DNA of 64,000 nucleotides from Tubulanus polymorphus. Its lineage: Eukaryota > Nemertea > Palaeonemertea > Tubulaniformes > Tubulanidae. The translations under genes were made by a program, and so were the position numbers. The notes under the pieces are model-generated. The model did not search any database, was not told the origin of the DNA, and saw nothing but the letters and a program-made list of their open reading frames with translations. The stretch covers positions 8,866,501 to 8,930,500 of the forward strand of contig NC_134035.1 of NCBI RefSeq assembly GCF_964204645.1, in the 5' to 3' direction. Of this stretch, positions 11,878-22,528 are shown in pieces (position 1 is the first letter of the stretch; every line of letters starts with the position of its first letter).

Positions 11878-12831
11878 ATGACGCGTCCACTTACAGTGGT
11901 AAGTGTTTTGCTGTTTTTTTATCTGCGTATCATTTTTAAATGAAAATTAAAAAGTGGATTTTGCCAATCCGCCATCAGGCATCAGCTGTTAAAAACTTTC
12001 TGTCACGAATCGTTTGTTTGGTTTGATTTGAATTCAGATTAAGCTACTAAACGAGTATTTCAAGTTATAGCAAGTCCTTATATAATATTTAATTTCTCTC
12101 TGATATTTTCGCAGTTGAAGAGCGTCGGACCGAAGTTAGTTCCGTTTTTCAAAACGGTGGCGCTGTTCTTCGTGTTGTACCGCGGCGAATCGTACTCGTC
12201 GATATTCTACGCGATATTCAAGTGCCTGCCGATAATATCGTTGATATTTTTCGTCCTGTTGCACGGCATGAATTTCTCCGAGGTCTACTCGTATTCGCGA
12301 CGCATCCTGATCGGTCTCGTGTTCTCGCTACTCGGCGACATCTGCATGGTTTATAAAACGGCCGGTTACTTCCTTCACGGCGTCGCTCTCTTCGGCGTCG
12401 CTCAGCTACTATACGCCTCGGCGTTCGGTATGCGCCCTTTTAACTTCAAGGCCGGCGGCGTGGTCGCGTCCCTCGGCGTAATAATCTACACGTTCGTTTT
12501 CTACCCGGCGATCACCGGTGTTTTATCGCCGGCGATCGGCGTGTACATGGCGCTGATCGGCGTAATGGTATGGCGCGCCGTTTCGCGCGTACAGCTATTC
12601 GACGACTTGTGGACGTGGACGAAGCTGTGCAGCTGCGGCGGCGCGATCCTGTTCGGGATTTCCGACATGATAATCGCGTTGGATAAATTCGTCATCGACA
12701 TACCGCTGTCGCAGACGATCATCATGATCACGTATTACGGAGCGCAGTTGGGTATTACGCTTTCGGTCGTCGACAGTCACGTCGATTCCCTCATCGAAAC
12801 GACGAAGCCGCGACCGATTAAGGTCGATTAA
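11878..12831 (+). CDS. TMEM86: TMEM86-type lysoplasmalogenase (YhhN family)
   Basis: Two exons, 11878-11898 (seven codons, donor GTAAGT) and 12115-12831 (acceptor TTTTCGCAG), give 245 residues, close to vertebrate TMEM86A/B. The protein is almost wholly hydrophobic, with about eight membrane spans. Two conserved acidic sites are visible: SLLGDICMV with the aspartate at residue 82, and GISDMIIALDKF with one at about 191. They fit the two aspartates known to be essential in the family. TMEM86 proteins hydrolyse the vinyl-ether bond of lysoplasmalogens in the endoplasmic reticulum. I cannot separate A from B type. The gene stands alone between large intergenic stretches; AATAAA at 15320-15325 might end a long 3' UTR. 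Confidence 0.9.
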
Positions 12832-15800
12832 AAAGACAGTTATCGCACGTAAAATAAACTAGGCCTATTAAGGACTACGAACTAGGAGCAGTAGACCTTC
12901 AGTATTATCATAACATCTTTTGAAAGCAACTGAAAGTTGTTGCTATTTTGAATGATCGCGTAAGTTTGGGTATCAATCTACAGCCTGGATCCAGCTCCCC
13001 CTCGACGTGAAGCGTTGGTACTCGGTTCTTGAAAACGCGTCGATAAAATCAGGTTCTTATAGTTCATTTTAGATTGAAAATGTCTCGGGTGAAGTACTGA
13101 ACACAAGTGAAGTGCGGACGATCAGTTTTTGATTGTGTGCTGATAAGATGTCTTATGCCTGGTGTTCGTAGTTCATTTTCAATTAGCTATTTCTTAATGC
13201 TGAAAACATGTTTAGCGTGGACGATCAGTTTTTGAAAGTATCTGATAGAATGTATAACATCTGGTTTTACTTAAAATGTGTCGGGTGAAATCCGAAGCCT
13301 GGATGATCAAAAATTAGAAGAAGGGCGATAAAATATCGAAAGGGGCTGCAGGGTCAAGGCAGCAGATTGATACCTATGTAAGCAAAAAAGGGGCATTTTA
13401 GATTGTTAATGATACTATAGGAATATAGCAATATTTGGTCTGTGCTGTGGCTGTCCTGTTGGTTGTAAAGCAGTTTCTCTCTTCAACGGAATATTCCGTC
13501 GATATTGAAGTTGCGCGTGTTGTACCGGAGTGGGATTAAATATAAACTAGCCAGATTTCACTCAGGGACATTTTTCTGTACAGTTTTATCCTCTTAAAAC
13601 GAGACATTATTTGTAAAAAGTGTTTGTATCGATAACCGAGTAATGATTAAAAGGACTTGATGTAAATGATTACTTAGAATGGGGGGATAGCCTCTAGGTT
13701 TAAGTTCTATCCGATGCGTTTAAAAATGGTCTGTAACAAAAATCCAGGGGCTGCAGTTGCTCAAAAGATGGTTAGAGTTAACCAGTGGATAGTTGACATA
13801 GTGACGTTTAAATCTGAATTGTTAATATGGACCCAGTTCCACAGTTGTGACTTAACTCTGAGTTAAAGTTAGTTCATTTTCAATGAGTTATCTCTTAGTC
13901 AAATCTTCACTCATAACTGTGGACCTGGACCTATAGTATTTATCCAGCAGCTTATCTTTGACCAACTTCTGAGCGACTGGCTCTAGCATTTACGGTTTTT
14001 AATTGTAATTGAAATGTTTGGTTTTCTGCTTGAAAAATTGGCACGATATCCTTGTAAGGCACATGATACGTTTAAGTTAAATATGGGGTTAAGTGTCAAG
14101 CAAAGTTCATGGTTGCGTAATGTATAAGTATACTTTGGCTCATAATATAAATGTCATGTAAGGTTTTTTTCACCAATATTTCTTAGCCAATATATGCGCA
14201 CTGAATGTTTGGCGAGAGAATTAGAACACTTAGTTTTACCGGGATGATGAATAGTGCAGATAGAGCCTATAGTGATAAATTAATTATAAAGGAACAAATA
14301 AGGTGTTGAAGAATAAGGCAGCGTTTTAAATTTGTCAATCAGATTTTGTTCGATACTTAAAAAGATAAAGGGTTTCTTTTCGTACATTCATGTCATCATG
14401 ATCTATCTTTGACCTTTCCAACTTTTTTTCGGTTTGTTAGTTTCATCACGTGCGTGTACCATCGGTCATAATATTCTCAGCAAATTTGGCTAATGTCCAT
14501 TAACTAGGGGCAGAATTAACCTAATGTTTTCTCCTAATTTGGCTGATGTCCATAAAGTAGGAGCTTAAACTAATTGTAATGTTTTCAATTCATTTTCACG
14601 GGGGGGGGGGGGGGGGCCCAATAGAACCCTTGAGCCATTTGGACTCGAGCCATATTTGTTGTTACGAGAGAATATGTTTGAATTATTATAAATCTGGCAC
14701 TGAACTAAATTAAATTCTCTTGGGGGGATTCAATCTGATTTGTCGAGGTGCGCGTCATGTTTTGTTATTAAAACATTGATGGTCGAAATCCTGTTGTTCG
14801 CATCAGGAACAGCTGGTCCATTGTCAAGTCATTGAAAACATAATAATCCGCTGCAGAAAGGAAAATAAAACTAGCGTGTAAATATGTAGTACAGCTGCCT
14901 GTTTTCCAAATGAATCAAAGGCATTTAAGTCGCGAGTCGGATAAGATAATTACGTAGATAACGTCACAATCTGCGAACATGTGCCTCGATTTCGATCGGA
15001 AAATATTCAGATTTCTGCATTTTAAGCGAAGATACATAACATATCAACACGATAGAAGAGGTTCGCCGTTTTCTTATAACGGTATAAACGACATTTAAAT
15101 ACCGGTATTTATTTCATTTTGATGTACATAGTCTCTAGACGTGCGTCATTTCCACAATTTCATCTATCAATGCAAAATTATAATATATATATCTGTATAT
15201 GTGTAAAGTAGATCGAATTGCTGTATTTTGTATGAATATTCTGTTCGTGTTATGAAAAAAGACTGTAATGTAAATATTTCAGTCGGTAGTCGGTGTTAGA
15301 CCCGGTGAATGAAAGAATGAATAAAAGGATATTTGTATGAATTTTTTGTGCGCCCCAAAAATGTATTATTACTATAGAATACTACTGCCCCGATTGTCAA
15401 TACTTCTATGTAAGGTTTCTAGACTATAGCTTCGTTTGATTGTTAGAGGTTGCCAACCTTTGCGATTTTTTTTTGTTCGCCAAACGAAAAGTGAAAATGA
15501 GTCAAGTCGTCACATGCTTTTTGTAATATCGTGTACTAATCTAATCTGTTTAAGTCGTGTCAACTTATTGTAACCTGAAGATTTTTTGTGTCACCACTAA
15601 AATACCAGATAAATTTTTTGATTCCAAAGTACATTTTAATAGCACACTTTATTTCTATTGTTATAATGAGAATATATAGTATTGGAAGTTTAAAGTCTTA
15701 CAAGCGAAGCACGTCTTACATATTTGTACTCATCGTTCTTGTTGTTGTTCATAAAATTTTGAGAAATCTGAATAAATTTAGTGAATTTTCCTCAAAAACG

Positions 15801-16195
15801 ATCTTTCGTTTTGATTCTTTTGCATATCGGGGGCATTAGAGAAACGAGATATGGATTCAGAGATCGACCCCTTTACTACTGAAGTTTATGAAGCCTCCTT
15901 ATTGTATTACAACGACAATGATTACAATGATTATGGATAGATTGAGTGTTTTACCCATCAGAACTGGTTTCATACGTATTTCCACTTCAATTGAAAAAGG
16001 CGTGTAATCGCTTGTATTTCATGGAATTACCCGTTACAATGGTACACGTATTGATTGATTCATTGGTGTAGATTTCCAGGTTTTGCTACTGACAAAACCC
16101 CGGGGGACATTTTTGAATAGACAGCGACAGCTAGTTACCATGGTATCATGATGTAGTTAACCATGATAATAACTATTAAATCCATATGTGGAACT
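12832..16195. other. Long non-coding stretch 3' of TMEM86
   Basis: No gene is supported. It may include a long TMEM86 3' UTR up to the AATAAA at 15320-15325. It holds a fragment of a foldback family (GGGGCTGCAGTTGCTCAAAA at about 13748), the GGACCCAGTTCCACAG element at 13829-13931, and a run of about 18 G at 14600. An open frame at 15588-15839 encodes an unremarkable hydrophobic peptide and is probably chance. Confidence 0.4.
13829..13931. repeat. Copy of the GGACCCAGTTCCACAG foldback family
   Basis: About 103 bp start with GGACCCAGTTCCACAG and end with the inverse CTGTGGACCTGGACC. An internal AGTTAAAGTTAGTTCATTTTC is shared with copies at 22774, 25276 and 35300. This is a small non-autonomous inverted-repeat element. 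Confidence 0.7.
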
Positions 16196-16395
16196 TGGTC
16201 CTGGTCCTACTGATGTCAACCAGGGGTCCTGGTCCTACTACTGTCAACTGGTGGTCCTGGTACTGCTGACATCAACTGGTGGTCCTGGTCCGACTGATGT
16301 CAACTGGGGGTCCTGGTCCAATTGATGTCAACTGATGGTCCTGGTAGTGCTGACATACTGGTGGTCTTACTGATGTCAGCTGGTAGTCCTGGTAC
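16196..16395. repeat. About 31-bp minisatellite
   Basis: Six to seven imperfect copies of a unit like GGTCCTGGTCCTACTGATGT plus CAACTGG. Copies vary (CCGACTG, CAATTG, TAGTGCTGACAT). Non-coding. Confidence 0.8.
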
Positions 16396-17090
16396 ACATT
16401 GATCGTGCAGTTTTTTCTAGGGCAGTGCTTTACAGATTCTCAGAAATGGAACCACCTGTGTCGGTTGATTAGTTTTGTTCAATTCATTGCTGGGTGAACT
16501 CACTCCAGGGTTCTATATTTGACAACTGAACAGCTGTTGTATGACATGTACTATAATACGCACATTATGACAACTGTTTTTGCGTGAATTTTTTCCCCGC
16601 GTCATATCGAATCATATGTTACGCCATAGACATCACCTATACAGCAAACGCATTCAAAGAAAAAATTGTCAAAAAAATATTTTTTTCCACGATAAAATGT
16701 TCTTTTATTCATATTCGCATCCGAAAATGTAACAATTTTTGATGTTATAGTTAGGCGTATAAAGGACTGAGGCAATGTCTGAGAGAATTGATCAATGTTT
16801 TGAAGTAACAACACACAAAATTTAGCATACTTGCTTCAGGCTTATGCAATACATACATCACTGGAACCATTACTTTATCTGACGAATTCATGGCGTACTG
16901 TAAGATATCTCATCTTTCTGATGAAAAAAATTCATTCAACTATCTATGACTGGATGAGCTCTGAGGTTACTATTACTAACAACCACTGTCAGTGCGGAAT
17001 AGCCCTCACTGTTTATAGAGTTCATTTGGTCGACAAATTTCAACTTCAATGAACGAACTCGAATCTCTGATTTCAAACTTCCGAGTTCGT
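16396..17090. other. Intergenic / TAF11 3' UTR
   Basis: No separate gene is supported. For the minus-strand TAF11 gene this is 3' flank; an AATAAA on the minus strand lies at 16704-16709. The open frame at 16831-17052 (+) has no recognisable content. Confidence 0.4.
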
Positions 17091-19250
17091 TCAACTAAAT
17101 CGCGCTCTCTTTTTATATTTCGTGTTAGGTATTGCGTTGTGTTGTCTCATTACTCGTACGGCTTCTCGTAAGTGTTTCGGTTGAAGGGGTCCTTCTTCAT
17201 TTAACTTCTCCTTCATATTCAATGCTGCAAAAATAGAAAACAAAAAATAAAAAACATCATAAAAACAATTGAATAGGAGTTTTGCTTTTTTAAATAGAGA
17301 GCCAAGTGGGTGTCAGATATCTAGGAGTCTAGTGTCTTGAAACAAGAGAGTTCTATGGGCACTGAGTGGAGTGTCAGATATCTAGGAGTCTAGCGTTTTG
17401 AAACAAGAGGGTTCTATGGGCACTGAGTGGAGTGTCAGATATCTAGGAGTCTAGTGTTTTGAAACAAGAGGGTTCTATGGGCACTGAGTGGAGTGTCAGA
17501 TATCTAGGAGTCTAGTGTTTTGAAACAAGAGGGTTCTATGGGCACTGAGTGGAGTGTCAGATATCTAGGAGTCTAGTGTTTTGAAACAAGAGGGTTCTAT
17601 GGGCACCGAGTGGAGTGTCAGATATCTAGGAGTCTAGTGTTTTGAAACAAGAGGGTTCTATGGGCACCGAGTGGAGTGACTGATATCTAGGAGTCTAGTG
17701 TTTTGAAACAAGAGGGTTCTATAGTATTGGCAGGTGAAAGATACGTAAGTGATAACTGGTATCTACTGCATCACGGAAAACAAGACTGGTGAAGTCAACT
17801 ATCAGTGAGTTATCCACCACTATTGGACCGATGTCTTTGAGGGTGATTAGTGAATAAGACAACTGAACATCCATAAAGGACAAAATTTTTGTAATCAAGA
17901 GATTCATTGAAAACAGAATATTCCAATGGGGACCCTGTACAATCCGATCAAATGAGAAACTACTATTTACCTTCTTCGACTATTTCACCGACATAAACTT
18001 TGGCAATTCCCGACATGGCTATCACTACATTCTGAGAGATGGATGTACCAGCAATAGACTGCATTAACTAGAAATGTAATTAGAAATCACGTTTCATTCA
18101 ATTTCGAACAGATTTTAACGAGAAGACCCAATTATTATCATTAGTTACTTACTCTTTTAACGGCAGCTTTCGGAAAAGCCGCTCGACGAAACATTTCATA
18201 TCTGTTCAGCTGACTTTCCGAGAAATTAGACACAAGTAATCTGTGAGATAATAAACATTTGTGACTCTATAATCAGGAAAGTGCAAGAGCAACAAACAAG
18301 CCCTGGCAAACTAATCGTTTGTAGTTTAGCTTTCATAATTGGATCAGCTTTAGTCTCATACCTAGCTGTTGTTCCCAAAAATTTTTTTTTCTTTTTTTAA
18401 GGTGCCATCAATTTGACAAGCTTTGGCTTTCTTTTGGCATCCTTGCTGTTATATTGGAATTATTTACCACCCATTAGACTATTATATAGTGTAACTTACG
18501 TTTTTTCTACGTATAATGTTTTTATGTTTACTTGTAATTTCAAATCATTCAGAAATAAAGAATATCTATCAATCAATCAATCAGTTGTGAACCCGTAACA
18601 ACGACTGGTATTCAGACGAGTTGGTTACCTAATCTTTGGTGGTAAGCTTTTATAATCGGATGTTTTAAAAATATCCGATCATGAAATTTAACGACAGACA
18701 AGGTCCTGACTACCCCCTTTTATCACACCATTAGAACGCCCTCCCCGTATGATCTCGTCCATAAGATCGCAAGAACCCCCTGCAACACGTACTGCAGTTT
18801 TTGACGTTCTTCCTCTTGTTTGATTTTCCTGGATTTAGCCGCAGCCACTTGACCATCATCATTGCGCTCCTCATCGGCAGCAGCGGCAGCTTCTCCTTGA
18901 GTCGTCTTCGAGGTCGAGAGTGCGGCAGAAGGCGCAGTAGCTCCGCTATCGCCACTTGTCGTTCCACGATCCGAACTTTTCTTATCCTTTTCATCGACGA
19001 CTGGCACCGATTTTTCGGTTTTTGGGGCTCCAGCATCTGTATTCTTAGATTGCTGGAGGATAGGCTTTTCCTCAGCAGATTCCTCACAATTCGAAGAGGA
19101 TTTTTTTTCGACTCGACTTTTTTCACCAACATTAACAACCTCCTGCATGTTCTCATCTTGCTCGAATTCGTCATTTTCTACTTTTATTTTCACTTCGTCA
19201 TAATCTGTCGTTATTTTCACTTCTTCCACGATTTTATTTTCACAATCCAT
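17091..19250 (-). CDS. TAF11: Transcription initiation factor TFIID subunit 11 (TAF11)
   Basis: Four exons join in phase: 19250-18793, 18240-18153, 18067-17971 and 17224-17091, giving 258 residues. The first exon is a low-complexity acidic, K/S/A-rich N-terminal half. The C-terminal half is the TAFII28 histone fold, read across the joins as [62 protein letters not shown] and [15 protein letters not shown]. It closely follows the known TAF11 family pattern. TAF11 pairs with TAF13 inside TFIID and contacts TBP-TFIIA at promoters. The start ATG at 19250 faces TXNDC9 across 351 bp. Intron 3 carries a 61-bp tandem repeat and intron 1 a LINE tail. Confidence 0.95.
17311..17722. repeat. 61-bp tandem repeat in TAF11 intron 3
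   Basis: Nearly seven copies of a 61-bp unit containing TGTCAGATATCTAGGAGTCT and GAGGGTTCTATGGGCACTGA, over 95% alike by eye. The outer copies are slightly diverged. It lies wholly within the intron. Confidence 0.95.
18401..18586 (+). mobile_element. LINE 3' tail in TAF11 intron 1
   Basis: The segment ends AATAAAGAATATCTATCAAT followed by repeated CAAT. This is the AATAAA-plus-tetranucleotide tail typical of CR1/L2-like non-LTR elements. No intact ORF is seen in the short preceding part. It is inserted opposite to the TAF11 transcript. Confidence 0.55.
18619..18680 (-). repeat. Partial copy of the GGTTACCT/AGGTAACT element
   Basis: GGTTACCTAATCTTTGGTGG followed by TAAGCTTTTATAATCGGAT is the inverse of the right end of the elements at 20936-21047 and 25831-26073. 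Confidence 0.6.
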
Positions 19251-19601
19251 CGTTTAATACTGCACGAAAACTAAAAAGAACTTTTCTTGAAATAAATTTT
19301 GATTGAATTGATCGAGAAAGTTTGCTTGCCAGGGTCGGCTCATACAACACAATTCAATAGAAGTTTATTGACGCTTGCATTTTACAATAAAGCCCTTCTT
19401 GATCATTGTTTTATATGTGAATAACTAGTTCTCAGTCTGTATCATTTGAAACCTTTTTTGGCGATGGGTCAGCAGTTTTTTGTGGGTAATTTTGAAAGTT
19501 CGCTAGAGAGGGCAGCACCTGCCGTAAACCCGAAAGTGAAGTAGTTGTTCGCAGGAATTCATCATTTTATCACTGTTTAACACCGTTTATCACCGTTTAT
19601 C
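19251..19601. promoter_or_regulatory. Shared divergent promoter region, TAF11 / TXNDC9
   Basis: Only 351 bp separate the two start codons, which face away from each other, so both promoters must lie here or overlap the genes. No TATA box in a convincing place was seen. The assignment rests on gene layout alone. Confidence 0.5.
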
Positions 19602-22115
19602 ATGAACGAAGCCAACGAAAATCAACAACATGAATCGTTGACCGATGAGGTAAATACTAACCCCGCCCCGAGCAAGTCTCGATCACCAAATGATATTGAT
19701 GATTTATTTTATAAAGAATTGTCAAAAATGTCAACAACAATCATACCGTGCGGCGTGTTTTCACCCCTGCACTAGCCCAATCTGAGATAATCCATAACTA
19801 TCATCACCCGAAACACAGAAAATGCTTATAATGGGAACAGTGATTGTTTGGGCTTTCAGTTACATGTTATGTGCTGCTGAAGAAAGGCCTTTCTTGGCAC
19901 CAAAACTTCTAAAAGTGAATATCACCATGGTAACAGCATCATAAACAACAATCTCTTATCATTGCTGATATACCTTCAGCATAAGTGTATTAATGATGAT
20001 AATGATAATTGTCATTTATATAGTGCAGGTATCCCAAAGGTCAACTGCGCTCCAAATTTGGTATTATTATCCCCCTCCTCCCAGCACGTAACTCTATTCC
20101 ACGTATCAGTCAACTCTCCCTGCCCGGGGAGAGGTAACATCCGGGCAGCTGCTAGGTGCTCAGGAGTCATCTATCAGGCCAGGTACCCATTTACTCCTTG
20201 GGTGGAGAGAGGCAATGAGGATAAGTGTCTTGCCCGAGGACACAACGGTACAGTGTTCGAACCCACGACCTGGCTTGCCAGAGTCGAACGCTCTAACCAC
20301 TCGCAACCACAACCACTTGCTTAGCACGTTTATGAAGTTATCAAATAGAGGAAGACCGCGGCAGTGGTGACTGTGGACTTCAGGGATGTTTAATTCTCAC
20401 TCTCTTCTGCTCCTCATTGTTGCAGCAATTGTTTGAGATGCTTGAAAATGAAGCAATGCCGGCGCATATAGAACACGCCAGACTGGAATCATTGAAACAA
20501 GAAATCAGACACGCTCATCTTTCTAAAGAAGGGCACGGAAAATATCGGTATGTATAACCATTGATGAAACGCTATATACGTGTTGTAATGATAATATATA
20601 GAGAAATCCCACAATAATAGTGAAAAAATAATTGAAAGTCTGAAAATCTTGAACTAGTAATTTTTATATTACCCCCAGTTTGCTCCTCTAATCTGTTTAA
20701 CTTGTTACCTGTTTGTATGTTAATTTTCCTTTAGTTCATATCACTTCTGATTACTGGAATTAGTCTCTGGATTCTATATCGATTTCATAACTTATGTTAG
20801 AACTCAGTATTCTTGAAGAGGACTATCAGAAGATGACTATTAGTATACAGTTGAAATGTTGAATAAACTAGTACCTCGAGGAATCATTCTAAGACTTTGA
20901 ATATTTTTTCGCCGTTATCGTGGGATTCTCTATAGGTAGTCAGTAACCTGACTGTGGTTTAGTTTTGCGATCGGATATTTTCACAAACCACATATATAAT
21001 CCGATTATAAAAAGCTTACCACCAATGATTTATAGGTAACTAACTACTCTATAGGTTACATGTATATGTCTTATAGATATGAGAGCAGCGACTGCTTCGT
21101 CCATAATCCGAGTAATGAAGCGTCAATATTTATATTTCAGTGATCTCAGCACGGAACAAGATTTCTTCGATTTATCGCGGTCTGAAGACAGCTGCGTAGT
21201 GCATTTTTATCACTCCGACTTCCGTAGATGCGCGATTATGGATAAACATTTGAGCGTGAGTATCCACGATTCTGTCGCTAATTCTGATGCCGCTTCATCC
21301 ATTCTTCAGTTAGATATAATCGAGGTTTTGTGTTTTTATCTTAAGACGTTAGCGGAAAAATATTTCGAGGTGAAATTCGCGAAAATCAACGCGGAAAAAG
21401 CTGATTTTTTCAGGAAGAAATTGAGTATCCAAGTGCTGCCTACGGTTATCTGCTTTAAAAAAGGCATTGTCGTAAAAAGGTAATATGTTATAACATATTG
21501 CCAGGACCATGACATCCTCCCCCGGCAGGGATTTGAACCTGTGGCTTCGCTACACTCAGCCACAGCACGAAACCCTCCCACACTAGGCCGGGTGCACAGG
21601 TTTGCTGCATGAAAACTTGGCAGTACTGATCAGATTGCTTGTTGTATATTCGCTGAGATAAATTTCATGGAAGAACTATTCACGGTAAAACCCAGGCTGA
21701 AATAAAACGGAATATCTGATTTGCTAATATCAAAGACATCGAAGCTTCGTGTGCAGTTGCGCACTCGGGCTAGTCAGGCAGGGTTTTGAATTCTAATGAA
21801 AACGTGAAAGCCTAAAAACTAAAAATCTTTTTTCTAAATTTGATAATTTTTGCAGAATTCTGGGAGAGGGCAGAATGCGTGCTCCGAGTAATTTTAGAAA
21901 AATGAAATGCCTAAATACAGGTATTTATCGTTTCTTTCAGACTCACTGGATTTCAAGATCTCGGAAGCACGGATGATTTCCAAACGTCTGAATTAGAAAA
22001 AAAGCTCGCTGAATGCGGTGTGATCAGTTTTGAAGATGAAGATGTTCATAAAAAGACTATATTCGGTCGACAATCCGTGAATAAACACGAAGATTCGGAT
22101 AGTGATTCCGACTGA
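19602..22115 (+). CDS. TXNDC9: Thioredoxin domain-containing protein 9
   Basis: Exons 19602-19649, 20426-20547, 21141-21255, 21346-21479 and 21941-22115 give 197 residues (human about 226). The N-terminus is a short helix (LFEMLENEAMPAHIEHARL) leading into HGKYRDLSTEQDFF. The thioredoxin-like fold follows, with VVHFYHSDFRRCAIMDKHL, VKFAKINAEKADFF and IQVLPTVICFKKG, then LTGFQDLGSTDDF and an acidic DSDSDSD tail. The usual CxxC is absent, as in the family. TXNDC9/PLP-like proteins bind the CCT chaperonin and modulate folding of actin and tubulin. The 90-nt intron 21256-21345 is a multiple of three with no stop, but skipping it restores family alignment. Introns hold two SINEs and two small inverted-repeat elements. 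Confidence 0.95.
20015..20318 (-). mobile_element. tRNA-derived SINE in TXNDC9 intron 1
   Basis: On the minus strand the head reads GCGAGTGGTTAGAGCG (A-box-like) and then GTGGGTTCGAACAC (B box). The body has GGGCAAGACACTTATCC, ACCCAAGGAGTAAATGGGTA and CCTGGCC. This head-and-body layout is common to many metazoan SINEs. The 3' limit is uncertain. Confidence 0.8.
20597..20934. mobile_element. MITE with about 30-bp terminal inverted repeats
   Basis: The left end TATAGAGAAATCCCACAATA and the right end, whose inverse is TATAGAGAATCCCACGATAA, match across about 30 bp. The 338-bp interior has no ORF. A partial copy in inverse orientation lies at about 34456-34545, in the intron of the Crypton-derived gene. 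Confidence 0.7.
20936..21047. repeat. Copy of the GGTTACCT/AGGTAACT element
   Basis: It begins GTCAGTAACCTGACTGTGGT, contains GATCGGATATTTTCACAAAC and AAGCTTACCACCAATGATT, and ends AGGTAACTAAC. It shares both ends with 25831-26073. It lies directly beside the preceding MITE in TXNDC9 intron 2. Confidence 0.65.
21519..21600 (-). mobile_element. tRNA-like SINE head in TXNDC9 intron 4
   Basis: Read on the minus strand it has GGCCTAGTGTGGGAGG, an arm GTGGCTGAGTGTAGCGAAGC, and a B box AGGTTCAAATCC followed by CTGCCGGGG. It does not fold as a complete tRNA, so a tRNA-derived SINE is preferred. Confidence 0.6.
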
Positions 22116-22231
22116 TTCTCACGCCGATTCCGACACTCGATTCCGTTTTGTTCACAATTACCGGATGGTACTAAACTACATACATTTCTTCATATTTCGT
22201 TCAAAACTTTTTTATACTGAATTTTTTAATG

Positions 22232-22246
22232 AATAAAATCTTTATT
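22232..22246. terminator. Bidirectional poly(A) signal, TXNDC9 / TMEM237
   Basis: AATAAAATCTTTATT reads AATAAA on both strands, with three bases between. TXNDC9 stops at 22115 (+) and TMEM237 at 22529 (-), so each has a plausible 3' end here and their mRNAs would overlap by a few tens of bases. Confidence 0.65.
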
Positions 22247-22528
22247 TATATCATTTATTATGTCTGGAAGATACGAATTTAAAATTATCAATCATCGGTT
22301 TTTAGTTCCCTCTTCTTCTTTTGCTGTTGACTCGATGCCGACAATTTTTTCCCGACGATAAAGATTCCTTCTCGGAAACAAAACAAGAAATTTCATTCAT
22401 ACTAAACATATTTCATATATATTTTTCTATGTACAATAACACAAATAGCTGTATACAATGTATAAATATTCATTCTTTCGGCTAAAAAAGTCTACAAACA
22501 AATCTCTTGCGGTAAATATAGAATTGAA

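Noticed and set aside
21519-21600. tRNA gene
   Set aside because: The B box is good, but the cloverleaf cannot be completed and the body continues as SINE-like sequence.
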